From Candidatus Iainarchaeum sp. (GTDB taxonomy: Archaea; Iainarchaeota; Iainarchaeia; JAGGVJ01): 23,787 nucleotides of DNA. The position numbers and the translations under genes are program-made. The stretch is from contig JAGGVJ010000009.1 in assembly GCA_021158055.1 (NCBI GenBank), forward strand, positions 1 through 23,787, in the 5' to 3' direction. The notes beneath the pieces are model-generated. The model had not been told where the DNA came from. It did not search any database and saw only the letters and a list, made by a program, of their open reading frames with translations. This document shows, piece by piece, positions 14,739-23,044 of the stretch. The first letter of the stretch is position 1. Every line of letters starts with the position of its first letter.

Positions 14739-16640
14739 TCATGGTGGCTGGGGTTTTGTGATGGTGTTGTCTGAGTAGTCGGTTTCAATCACGACTCTTC
14801 CCAGATACCCCAAGACATCAGATACGTCTGGATTTGCTTCAACGTTTAAATTGAACCCGGTGCCGAAGTCAATCCAGTAAATTGTATCTGTGGTGGTTTC
14901 CCCGGGCATGTTCCCTCCTCTTGTTCCCGGAACGTCAATTGTCTGGGTTCCGAGCAGCTTGAAGTCAATGGGGGCAGGGGTCGCATTATAGGGCTCTTCG
15001 CTGTTAATTTTAAAAGTGACAAGTATGTTTTTTGCATCGGCAGTGTAGTCTGCATCTACACTTGATACGTTGTTTTCTATTTTTGCTGCCAGTTCACATA
15101 TTTTTAGCAACAGACCCGTGCACGTTACTGAAATGTTGGCGGTTGAAGGAGCTGCAGGGTCAAACAGCCGTAGATTGGGTTTTGATTTTACTGTGATTAT
15201 TGTTTCCTGCCCGTATTCAAATAAGCCCTTGGTTCTGAGGTTGCTTTGCTCAAAGTTTATTTGGTTGTTAACTGCAGGATTTGTACTGAAATCAGGGGAG
15301 TAAACATATGAATAGTGTAAACTGTTTGGATCACTTGTTGAGGGTATGGCTTGAGGGCTTACTCCATCATGCCCGTCTAAGTCAGCGTGTTCTCCACCCA
15401 CTGGTTCTGCAACAGTTGTTTGGCCTTCGTGTCCTGGTACCGGGCCGGTGTTGCCTGCCGTGTCAATTGCGTCAATCCAGACCCATAATTCCTTTTGGCC
15501 AAATGAGTTATCATGTAAGTTTGTTGTGTCCCAGTCAACTGAAATTTGAACGGTGCTGTCTTTGTCTGCCAGATAAGGTATTCTAGTCCTGTCAATCAAA
15601 CATGGTGGTTCAATTCCGGCATCGCATCTTCCGGTATTGTCATTTTTTGGAGGCGCGCTGCAGGGTTGGGTTTTGTCTGGGCATGGGTCACCCAGATAGA
15701 ATTCAACGTAAGTGCTTTCCCGAATGGCATCCACATTTGTTCCTCCTGTAGCCAGATTGCTGTAGTCCATTGAGTTGTTTAGGTTTAGATTGAGTGTTAA
15801 TATATCCTCGCGGGTGATGTATTCAGTGTCAATTGCCGGTTTTCCGTGTTTTGACATTTTTAAGGTTGCAGTGGTCGTGCCTATTCCTGAAGGATAGCAA
15901 AAGTATGTGACAAATCTTTCAGGTGTTTCCGAATTAGTAGGTGTGTTGTTTTCAAAATTGCCGAGTGAACCAGATGTGTAATATTCGGTTCCAGAGCCTA
16001 TATTTGCGTAAGTATAATATTCTCTTGAAGTAGCGTTGTCTACATAAGGATTTGTATAATAAGAAGTTGTGCACTCGTTAGAACAGCCAGGGGTAGATGC
16101 AATGTATGTGGATTTGTCGTGTTTTGAGCCGGTGCTGTGATTAAATTCAATGATTGCTGTGTATTGTCCATAGTACGTGCAATCAAAAAACTCCTGGAAA
16201 ATGCACTCGCGTTCATTATCTGTTCCGGTTGTGTTGCAGCTGGTTGCGTTCACGGTGCTTATTGAGTTTCCGTCTGAGAGATGGGTTATTTCCATTGCTT
16301 TTTGGTTTCCTGTGGCACAGGGCGGCAGGGAACCGTCATAGCAAGGTGGTGGTGGGAGCAGGTAAGCGGGAGCAGTGCAGGGGGATGTGCTGCCATCAGA
16401 ACATATCGAATTGCTATAGGTGACTGGGTCAGGGTAATAATAGTGGACTTTTGCGCTGGTGACTAAGCAGTCGGAACAATAGTAATAACCTGACGAAGTG
16501 CTTTCTTCGTCTTCTGAATCGCAGACATTGTCATTGTAACCGCCACCGCATGATTGTACTTCCGTTAAGTTGATTGTGATTATTAAAATAACAAAAGTTA
16601 TAAGAATTGCTTTAATTGTTTCAAAATGGTTATTTGGCAT
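14739..16640 (-). CDS. Large secreted Cys-rich protein
   Basis: This 633-aa protein starts with a signal-peptide-like segment (about 8-30, FETIKAILITFVILIITINL) followed at once by a Cys-rich region (SCGGGYNDNVC, YYYCSDCLV). Repeated short motifs of the type C-x-DGS-x-PC occur (ICSDGSTSPC, CYDGSLPPC), with related DPCPDKTQPC and CDAGIEPPC around 320-350. There are about 20 Cys, nearly all in the first 350 residues, suggesting disulfides outside the cell. The second half is beta-rich and N/T-rich (WVWIDAIDTAGNTGP, LRLFDPAAPSTANISV), like Ig-type or CARDB-type extracellular modules. There is no C-terminal membrane helix. I do not recognise the family. It is divergent from the DUF364-type gene. 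Confidence 0.82.
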   Translation of the reverse strand: MPNNHFETIKAILITFVILIITINLTEVQSCGGGYNDNVCDSEDEESTSSGYYYCSDCLVTSAKVHYYYPDPVTYSNSICSDGSTSPCTAPAYLLPPPPCYDGSLPPCATGNQKAMEITHLSDGNSISTVNATSCNTTGTDNERECIFQEFFDCTYYGQYTAIIEFNHSTGSKHDKSTYIASTPGCSNECTTSYYTNPYVDNATSREYYTYANIGSGTEYYTSGSLGNFENNTPTNSETPERFVTYFCYPSGIGTTTATLKMSKHGKPAIDTEYITREDILTLNLNLNNSMDYSNLATGGTNVDAIRESTYVEFYLGDPCPDKTQPCSAPPKNDNTGRCDAGIEPPCLIDRTRIPYLADKDSTVQISVDWDTTNLHDNSFGQKELWVWIDAIDTAGNTGPVPGHEGQTTVAEPVGGEHADLDGHDGVSPQAIPSTSDPNSLHYSYVYSPDFSTNPAVNNQINFEQSNLRTKGLFEYGQETIITVKSKPNLRLFDPAAPSTANISVTCTGLLLKICELAAKIENNVSSVDADYTADAKNILVTFKINSEEPYNATPAPIDFKLLGTQTIDVPGTRGGNMPGETTTDTIYWIDFGTGFNLNVEANPDVSDVLGYLGRVVIETDYSDNTITKPQPP

Positions 16641-16764
16641 AGTTAAAGAAGAATGACTTTGCCGTATTAAATCTTTTCTTTTTTAGTTATTGTTTTGTTA
16701 GGTGGTTGTTATATTTGACTACGAAGCCAAATTATAAAACTGAGATATGCTCTTTTGAAAGGGT
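16641..16764. promoter_or_regulatory. Divergent promoter region
   Basis: AAATTATAAAAC at 16729-16740 is centred about 30 bases before the plus-strand ATG at 16765, so that mRNA has almost no leader. On the minus strand GATTTAATACGG (complement of about 16661-16672) lies about 25-30 bases before the start at 16640, again nearly leaderless. Confidence 0.5.
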
Positions 16765-17622
16765 ATGGGTATAATTGCTGATTGTTCCAGGGATTTGTTG
16801 AGTAGTTTCAACAGAAACAAACAAAATCTGCAGGATATTTTCGTGGAAAATATTTCTTTTGAATTTTTATATACAATGATTGGGCTTTCTGATGGTTCGC
16901 AGGGGATTGCACTTAATTACAATTATGCTGATCCATCTGGAACATCCGGAACAAAGTTTATGGGGTGTGATTGTGAATCTGTTTTGAAGAAAAATGCCTT
17001 TGGTCTGACTGAATTGTCAGCAAAAGTAGCTACAATGAGTGCTCTTTCCCAGCGGTTTTTTAATAAGAGGGAGATGGGGAAGATAGATGTTGATTTTCAG
17101 AAAGATAAATTTATGCTGGATTCTATTGTCAGGGATAATGAAACGGTTTCAATAGTTGGTTGGGGCGGATTGCTGGATGCTGCCGGCATGTCAAACGCAC
17201 GGAAAGTCAATGTTGTTGAGCTTCAGTACAATCGGTTGACATGTAAAAGGTTTGATGGTGCCTGTGAAAAATTGGGGCGCGTTTTCAATAAGCAGATTTC
17301 TTGTTTTGGCACTGATAAAATGGGCGTCCTTTTGGAGTCGGATGTGATATGCATTACAGCATCTGCTCTATGCAACAACACGATGGAGGATATTCTTTCT
17401 TATTGCAGTAATGCAAGGGAAGTCATAGTTCACGGGCCCAGTGGAAGTATATTTCCCAGTGCATTTTTTAACAGTGGCGTTACAGGTGTTTTGACATATC
17501 TTGTAAATGTTGATTTATTTAGTCTTAGCAAGAAAACGCCGGATATTGCAAGAGAACCAAATAAATATCTGGAGGGGGTTTATCTCAAAAAAAGCAAAAA
17601 TTTCAAAATGGTTGAGGGATAA
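16765..17622 (+). CDS. DUF4213/DUF364-type putative metal-chelating protein
   Basis: This 285-aa protein resembles the two-domain DUF4213-DUF364 proteins, annotated as putative heavy-metal chelation proteins. The N-terminal part (about 20-95) has the VENISFEFLYTMIGLSDGSQGIALNY pattern of DUF4213. The C-terminal part is Rossmann-like: DVICITASALCNNTMEDIL at 193-211, then VIVHGPSGSIFPSAFFNSGVTGVL at 220-243, with the diagnostic GPS at 224-226. Cys are numerous (C7, C68, C70, C160, C167, C180, C203, C214), and CDC at 68-70 may be unusual. It lies between a secreted Cys-rich gene and the HxsD-like gene, near radical SAM genes that need Fe-S clusters. A metal or cluster-related role is plausible but unproven. 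Confidence 0.75.
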   Translation: MGIIADCSRDLLSSFNRNKQNLQDIFVENISFEFLYTMIGLSDGSQGIALNYNYADPSGTSGTKFMGCDCESVLKKNAFGLTELSAKVATMSALSQRFFNKREMGKIDVDFQKDKFMLDSIVRDNETVSIVGWGGLLDAAGMSNARKVNVVELQYNRLTCKRFDGACEKLGRVFNKQISCFGTDKMGVLLESDVICITASALCNNTMEDILSYCSNAREVIVHGPSGSIFPSAFFNSGVTGVLTYLVNVDLFSLSKKTPDIAREPNKYLEGVYLKKSKNFKMVEG

Positions 17623-17642
17623 CTGAAAGTACCAATCAAAAT

Positions 17643-18086
17643 TTATTTGGGCGGACGCCATGGTTTGGTGATTCCGTTCGGATCATCAAGATAGCTTTTG
17701 GATTCTTCTTCTATTTCTTTGCAGATTTCTGTACTTGCGGGTCTGGTGCTGTCTTGGTTATTGAGTGCATTTGACATTGTCAGCGCAAGTGATGTGAGTG
17801 ATTCTCTTAGCGCTTGATTTCTAATTGTTTTTTCTACAAAAACAGAATACTCAATTAGTTTATTGTTAAAGGTTTCACCGACATCTTTTGATATTTCTTT
17901 GTCTTCTTTTTGCCTGATGCTGACAAGAATTTCATTTTCAACATCTCCGTCCAGCATTACGAAATAATTATTAACGAAGTCATTTGCTGCAAGAGTTATC
18001 ACTGGCAGTGGGTATATTGAAGGATCAATAGAGACTAGAATATGTCTTTTTGATTCATCTATTCTGAAATTGTTCATTTTTTCCAT
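17643..18086 (-). CDS. HxsD-like protein (His-Xaa-Ser system family)
   Basis: This 147-aa protein matches from memory the pattern of HxsD, the small partner of the HxsB and HxsC radical SAM enzymes. The core is ILVSIDPSIYPLPVITLAAN (16-35), then VNNYFVMLDGD (38-48), ILVSIRQKE (53-61), and a helix FNNKLIEYSVFVEKTIRNQALRESLTSLAL (73-102) corresponding to the family's LLNDYFLRE region. The tail is different: it ends in DDPNGITKPWRPPK. The ATG at 18086 has AGAGGAT upstream; ATG at 18077 is an alternative. It has its own promoter and sits 1.4 kb from the two tandem radical SAM genes. HxsD's biochemical role is not established. The assignment rests on recalled motif patterns, not a search. Confidence 0.6.
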   Translation of the reverse strand: MEKMNNFRIDESKRHILVSIDPSIYPLPVITLAANDFVNNYFVMLDGDVENEILVSIRQKEDKEISKDVGETFNNKLIEYSVFVEKTIRNQALRESLTSLALTMSNALNNQDSTRPASTEICKEIEEESKSYLDDPNGITKPWRPPK

Positions 18087-18142
18087 GCAATCCTCTTACA
18101 GATAACTTCAATAAAATGCGTCTATTTTTCTACGGTTTTTTG

Positions 18143-18154
18143 CATTTATAAATG
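18143..18154 (-). promoter_or_regulatory. TATA box of the HxsD-like gene, itself a palindrome
   Basis: CATTTATAAATG is a perfect 12-base palindrome containing a TATA box, about 60 bases upstream of the start codon. It separates the HxsD-like gene from the lipoprotein gene upstream, so the two are not obligatorily co-transcribed. Because it is symmetric it could in principle work on both strands. Confidence 0.5.
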
Positions 18155-18186
18155 TTTGTGGATGTAGCATATGTATTTTCGTTATT

Positions 18187-19266
18187 TCAGTATCTGTTGG
18201 AATAGTCCTCTTCGCATCCTTTTTGAATGTCTGTTTGGTCAATCATTTTGCATATTGTGATGTCTTTTTGCCTTATGGCCCCACCTGTGAAGCAATCCCA
18301 TTTTATTTTATCGATTGTTAAGCTTTCGCATAGTGTCGGATTGACCCGACTATATAATCTGGATAAGCATATCTCTTTTTTGTGGGAAGTTGACATTCTG
18401 TCACAAAGAGATTCATCGTTTATACGCCCGGAAACAAGTTCAATTATGCAATCGTCTTTTAAATTTTGATCTGATATGTAGTTGCATAAATCAGCATTGT
18501 ATTTGCGTTTGGCAAGGGTTTGGTAGCAGTTATCTTTTATGCCTTGGTCGTTTATTGAGTCACAGTATTGAGTCATATCCGATTGGTTGTCTTTGTTTGT
18601 TGAATCAGTATTCGAAAATAAAAACCGTGCAACCGCAGCATAACATGATGATGCGACTGATTGGTCGTTGATGAGGGCGCAGAAATTTTTGTCCTGTCTG
18701 TCCAGACCAAGATGGTAATTACACTTGTCTTTTAGGTTTTTGTCAGACACCGCGTTGCAGCTACCTGCATTTCCGGAAATGACTGAATAGTAATAAATGC
18801 AATTGTCTCTTTCATCACCAAGCGAATCGCATACTTCCGGGTTATTTTGCGAAACTGCATGAGTTACCGCACATTCCATGTCTGAAGGCGCAGGAATTGT
18901 TTCAGCGGAGCACCGGTTTATTCCATGATAATTGTCAAGAGAGTGTAAGCAATTGTTTCTAATTGTTGGTTCGCTTTTGATTTTCAGGCAGTTTGAACGA
19001 TTGTTTGTCACTTCGGCAGATAGTAAGTAACAAAAGCCTTTGTATCTTGAACTCTTTGCGTTTTCAACAATAATTGAGTCACAGTGTTTTGATGGCTCTG
19101 GGCTTTCAAGAGCCAGGGCCAGCCAGTTAAAATCAAGATTTCCGTTTTCGGTTTTCCAGCTTTCATTTTTTTCAGAAAAATTGTTTTCGCTGGAAATGCA
19201 TCCAATAAAGATTGCAATTGATAAAATGCTGATAAATACTGTTCCCTTAATTTTTGCATTGAACAT
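18187..19266 (-). CDS. Lipoprotein-like protein of about ten Cys-pair repeats
   Basis: The 359-aa product starts with a hydrophobic signal (about 9-22) and a lipobox-like IFIGC with C23. From about residue 90 on it is built of units of roughly 26 residues: C, about 11 residues, C, then 12-14 residues. Examples are CNAVSDKNLKDKC, CALINDQSVASSC, CDSINDQGIKDNC, CNYISDQNLKDDC, CDRMSTSHKKEIC, CESLTIDKIKWDC and CKMIDQTDIQKGC. The alternation of I-x-D, K-D and a following Y/L-rich helix suggests a helical hairpin solenoid held by one disulfide per unit. Ten clear units are visible, with an irregular one at the N-terminal end. I do not know a named family for it. It is near-leaderless (minus-strand TATA ATTTATTG near 19294-19301). 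Confidence 0.8.
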   Translation of the reverse strand: MFNAKIKGTVFISILSIAIFIGCISSENNFSEKNESWKTENGNLDFNWLALALESPEPSKHCDSIIVENAKSSRYKGFCYLLSAEVTNNRSNCLKIKSEPTIRNNCLHSLDNYHGINRCSAETIPAPSDMECAVTHAVSQNNPEVCDSLGDERDNCIYYYSVISGNAGSCNAVSDKNLKDKCNYHLGLDRQDKNFCALINDQSVASSCYAAVARFLFSNTDSTNKDNQSDMTQYCDSINDQGIKDNCYQTLAKRKYNADLCNYISDQNLKDDCIIELVSGRINDESLCDRMSTSHKKEICLSRLYSRVNPTLCESLTIDKIKWDCFTGGAIRQKDITICKMIDQTDIQKGCEEDYSNRY

Positions 19267-19489
19267 AATAAACGTTATTGAAGTTCACAATAAATAACTT
19301 TTGGTTGGTGGCCGGTTTTTGTTTTGCTTGCAATAGCCTCAGTTTGATACGTGGGATTAAAAACATATGGCGTAACTATCTAATGGTGGTAAAAATTAAG
19401 CGGGAGAATGCATGTGCAGTAGAGCATGGAAAAATAAATTATAAAATCCAACTATCTGATTATAAATTGATAAAAAGAGCAGATATACT
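19267..19489 (+). promoter_or_regulatory. Divergent intergenic region with promoter of the radical SAM pair
   Basis: Two plus-strand TATA candidates lie upstream of the ATG at 19490: AAATTATAAAATCC at 19436-19449, which gives a leader of about 20 bases, and GATTATAAATTG at 19459-19470, which gives a leaderless mRNA. The promoter of the lipoprotein gene lies at the other end. No ORF is supported in between. Confidence 0.45.
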
Positions 19490-20455
19490 ATGGTAAATAG
19501 TGTTGACCTTAATATCGGCACAATGTGCAACAATAATTGCCGGTTTTGTGTAGTTGATCACAGCAGGAATCCAACACATGATTGTTTTGAAGATATAGAA
19601 AAAGAACTTGAAGCATTCAGAGAAAAGGGCGTAGAATCAGTGGCTTTCCTTGGTGGTGAAGCTACAATTCGCAGAGATATCATTGAAATGATTTCGCTTG
19701 CGAAAAAACTTGGTTACGCTAAAATCCGGATTGTGAGCAATGGGAGGATGTATTGCTATCCTGATTTTTTGGAAAAAATTATCAAAGCAGGGGTGAACAG
19801 GTTTTCTGTTTCAATACATGCTCACAATGCGTCACTTGGGGATTACCTGTCAAGATCCAAAGGCAGTTTCACGCAGACAACAACAGGGATAAAAAATATA
19901 TGCAAAATGGGTTTTTCGTTAGACACAAATACCGTGATAAACAAATTAAATTACAAGCACCTTCCTGAAATTGTATTATTCTTAAATAATCTGGGCGTAA
20001 ACAACATGCATTTTTCAGTCATAAATCCGATGGGAAATGCAATGACTAATTTTGATGAGATGGTGCCCACGCTGACTGAAATTTCACCTTATATAAAAAA
20101 ATCACTGAAAATCTGTGACAAGAATAACATTTATTTAACCATTGATTCTCTTCCCTTTTGCATACTGCCGGAGTGCAACAGATACAAAAGCGAACTTTAT
20201 GATATTTTAACGCACGTTAGTTTTTCAAAAGGGAATGAAAGAGATCGATTTTATTGGCAGGAACGCAAAAAAAACAAACTAAAAACAAAACCAAAAAAAT
20301 GTTGTTCATGCAGGTATTTTGGGGTTTGTGAGGGAATTTGGAAAGGTTATGCCAAAAAATTTGGGTTTAAAGAAATACTCCCGATAAATGGGGTAGAAAT
20401 ACACAATCTCGATCAAATGAAAAGAATTCAGGGACAAGGATTAAAAGACATATGA
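19490..20455 (+). CDS. Radical SAM enzyme with SPASM-like auxiliary Cys motif (rSAM 2)
   Basis: This 321-aa protein has the SAM cluster motif CNNNCRFC (C13, C17, C20), GGE at 55-57 (FLGGEATIRRD), IVSNGR, and SVSIHAHNASLGDYLSRSKGSF typical of MoaA/PqqE-like barrels. P-x-C (LPFC, C224) and C-x2-C-x5-C (C271, C274, C280) followed by EGIWKGYAKKFGFKEILPI form the likely auxiliary cluster. C228/C229-region CNRYKS and C272 add extra Cys. It is clearly a paralogue of rSAM 1, with the same motif order and C-terminal signature. It is 93 bases upstream of the 831-aa tandem pseudoenzyme and probably in the same operon. With the nearby HxsD-like gene, it is the best candidate for the HxsC-type enzyme. Substrate unknown. 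Confidence 0.88.
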   Translation: MVNSVDLNIGTMCNNNCRFCVVDHSRNPTHDCFEDIEKELEAFREKGVESVAFLGGEATIRRDIIEMISLAKKLGYAKIRIVSNGRMYCYPDFLEKIIKAGVNRFSVSIHAHNASLGDYLSRSKGSFTQTTTGIKNICKMGFSLDTNTVINKLNYKHLPEIVLFLNNLGVNNMHFSVINPMGNAMTNFDEMVPTLTEISPYIKKSLKICDKNNIYLTIDSLPFCILPECNRYKSELYDILTHVSFSKGNERDRFYWQERKKNKLKTKPKKCCSCRYFGVCEGIWKGYAKKFGFKEILPINGVEIHNLDQMKRIQGQGLKDI

Positions 20456-20548
20456 ATTCTGAATGGTTTAATTTACAAATGAAAAGCCACAGTTATAGGA
20501 TATGGTGTCAGATTCTGAAATATCACAGCGCATTGGGAAAGTAATATT

Positions 20549-23044
20549 ATGGTTATTGAAAGTTCTGATGACAGGAACACATTTTTTTTTGACCTTTCGT
20601 TAGTTGATTATAAATGCATTAGCAAAACCAGGTTAAAATATTTTTTCAAGGAAGCGGTGGAAAGATATAAGAGAATTGTGTTTGAGAAAATAGAACCGGT
20701 TGAACACAAGTTCTTTTCTGAAATTATGAAAGATGCGAAAGATGCTGGATTTGAAGAAGTAATAATTACCACAAGTGGGAAAATCCCCCTTGAATCTTCT
20801 TTTTTTTTGAACTACAAATCATTTGGTTTAACATCAATAGCATTTTTTGTTGATAATAGTTTTTGCGAAGCGACTAAGAAGAACATGCTTGTGACAAGTT
20901 CTAACATTGAAAAGCAGGGGTTGTCCTGTTATTCTGTGGAAGTTTGTTTATCCCCCTCCAATTATAAAATGTGTTTAGAGACCTGTAAGTTTGCTGTGAA
21001 TCAACTCAATGCAAAGACAATCTGCTTTTCCCTGGATTTTCCTTTTGTTTGCGGCAGTAGTGAGAAAACATTTTTGTCAGAATCTGTAAAAACACAGTTT
21101 GGTCTGGCTGTTGACTGGTTGAGAAAAAAAGGAATTGATATCCAGACCAAAGGAATTCAGATAGCAGATTTGGAGGGGGGATTTGAAGAATTTATTGAAT
21201 CTTTCGGAGTTACTTGCAGCAGGATCTATTCAAGATCACCGGCGTTCCGTTCATATGGATTTACGACTCCTCTTTGTTTTGGATTGGATTGCAATTCGTG
21301 TGGTTGCAAGTCAATCTGTATTGAAATAAGCTGCATAAATAAATCTCTTCAGGAGCGTGCCGGTTTGGACACAGTGATGATTGATCTGGGAAATTCGTGC
21401 AATAACACATTAAAAACTTTTTCAAAAGTAAGGGATGAATTAATAATGATGAAAAAAGGAGGTTTTTCATCAGTTGTCTTCAGTGGGATTGAACCTGTTA
21501 ATTCTCCTTATTTTTGCGATTTGGTTTCCTTTTCACGCGAATTGGGTTTCAAAGAAGTGAGTGTGGCATGTGGAGGGTGGCATTTTTCAGACAAGTCATT
21601 TTGTCAGGCAGCAGAAAAAGCAGGACTCAAAAAAGTTATTATAAATGTTTTTGCGGGGGAACCGGAAACTTATTGCAGGATAGCCGGTTCACAATCCTCG
21701 GTTTCTGATTTTGAGAGGTGGCAAATGGGAATTGAGAATGTTGTGAATGCCGGTTTTGAAACAGAGTTTGTTGTTAATATCATGAAGAAAAATTTTTTTA
21801 GTCTGCCTAGTATTTCGGAATTTTTAAAGCAATTTAAATCAAAAATTATTTTTAAGTATGTTAATCCTATTTATGGCGTTAAAGATGATAATTCATTAAA
21901 AAAGGAAGATATTTTGAGGTTCAAAGAGCTTGAGCCTTATCTGGTCAAAGCGGTTTCTGGGCTTGAGTCAGAATTTACCCTGCGGGATTTTCCTTTCTGT
22001 GCGGTATCTCATATCAGTGGATTTAGTGAAGTTATTGAGTCAGATTTAAAAATCAAGGTTGAATCAAACTATATTGAGGATGTGTTTCATCTTAGGCGTG
22101 GTTTGATGGTCCCTGAATTTTTTGAACATATTCGTGACATTGTAAAGAAATCTTTTTTTGATGAAAGTCCCAAGTTGAGTTTTCCGTTTAGGGTTGATCC
22201 GCTGAAATTCGCATCTTTTTATAAATATCACGGGAAAACAAAATCAGTTTTGTGCAATGATTGTGTGCATTATCCATATTGCGATGGAATTTTTGAAACA
22301 CATGCCCGAGCAGGCGGGTTTGCTGAATTGACCTGCATTCATTCAGGAGCAGATGGGAAAAAACAAGGGGATAAATGCATTTCAAATCAGCTTGAAAGGA
22401 TGAAAAAGAACAGGAAAGAAGCAGTAGAAGTGCTTAAAACAAACGTTGAATTTACTGAACGGATATGTGAATATCAAAAGGAAAAAGATTATCTGATTAA
22501 TAATCCCCTGCCAAAAGATTTAGTCATGAGGAGGTTATCCGGACTGGCAAAAATAGTTGTGCCAAAGATCATTTGTAATGCAAGGGATTTTCTCAGACTT
22601 TACTATGGCTCAAACAGAAGGGTCGGAATAGAAATAAAGGATGACCGTCAAAGGATGAAACAATTGGAACTTCTTCTGGAGGAAGTTGATTGTGCAGAAT
22701 CCCAGCAAATTTATCTTGAGAATAATTTTTCAGATTTGAAAGATTTTTTGGGTTACATGAAAAAAGCAGTACTCTTGAGGGAAAGATTGACTTCAGCTAT
22801 TCACTTGAATATATTTTTGCTGGATATTCTTACAAGAGACGTTGAAGGCAACACCACAGCCGAACAACGCAAATGTGTTTTCAATGCATTTGAGAGTTTA
22901 AGCGAAGAAGGCTCAAAAAAGGCGCTTGATGAATTGGATTCACTTTGGTTTGCGTTTGAGAGCCAGTCAAAGTTTTTCTTTAAAACCAAAAAAGGATTTA
23001 TTTTTTCTAAATTCCCGGTTTTTCATGAAACAAAATCACTTTAA
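20549..23044 (+). CDS. Tandem double-barrel radical SAM pseudoenzyme with retained auxiliary Cys
   Basis: This 831-aa protein has two radical SAM-like barrels and a helical C-terminal domain. Barrel 1 (about 10-260) has C23 where the first SAM-cluster Cys belongs but T27 and K30 in place of the other two; GGEP has become KIEP (47-50). Barrel 2 (about 272-595) keeps C284 but has L288 and F291; GGEP has become GIEP (313-316). Both keep the auxiliary signature: PLC243 with C248, C251, C257, and PFC483 with C569, C572, C578, the latter followed by DGIFETHARAGGFAEL as in rSAM 1 and 2. Residues about 610-831 are helical with no known motif. The protein should not bind a catalytic SAM cluster but may hold two auxiliary clusters. 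It follows rSAM 2, whose partner it may be. Confidence 0.8.
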   Translation: MVIESSDDRNTFFFDLSLVDYKCISKTRLKYFFKEAVERYKRIVFEKIEPVEHKFFSEIMKDAKDAGFEEVIITTSGKIPLESSFFLNYKSFGLTSIAFFVDNSFCEATKKNMLVTSSNIEKQGLSCYSVEVCLSPSNYKMCLETCKFAVNQLNAKTICFSLDFPFVCGSSEKTFLSESVKTQFGLAVDWLRKKGIDIQTKGIQIADLEGGFEEFIESFGVTCSRIYSRSPAFRSYGFTTPLCFGLDCNSCGCKSICIEISCINKSLQERAGLDTVMIDLGNSCNNTLKTFSKVRDELIMMKKGGFSSVVFSGIEPVNSPYFCDLVSFSRELGFKEVSVACGGWHFSDKSFCQAAEKAGLKKVIINVFAGEPETYCRIAGSQSSVSDFERWQMGIENVVNAGFETEFVVNIMKKNFFSLPSISEFLKQFKSKIIFKYVNPIYGVKDDNSLKKEDILRFKELEPYLVKAVSGLESEFTLRDFPFCAVSHISGFSEVIESDLKIKVESNYIEDVFHLRRGLMVPEFFEHIRDIVKKSFFDESPKLSFPFRVDPLKFASFYKYHGKTKSVLCNDCVHYPYCDGIFETHARAGGFAELTCIHSGADGKKQGDKCISNQLERMKKNRKEAVEVLKTNVEFTERICEYQKEKDYLINNPLPKDLVMRRLSGLAKIVVPKIICNARDFLRLYYGSNRRVGIEIKDDRQRMKQLELLLEEVDCAESQQIYLENNFSDLKDFLGYMKKAVLLRERLTSAIHLNIFLLDILTRDVEGNTTAEQRKCVFNAFESLSEEGSKKALDELDSLWFAFESQSKFFFKTKKGFIFSKFPVFHETKSL

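Noticed and set aside
17643-23044. His-Xaa-Ser repeat substrate (HxsA) for the HxsD-like system
   Set aside because: I looked through the proteins of this region for repeated H-x-S triplets and found none.
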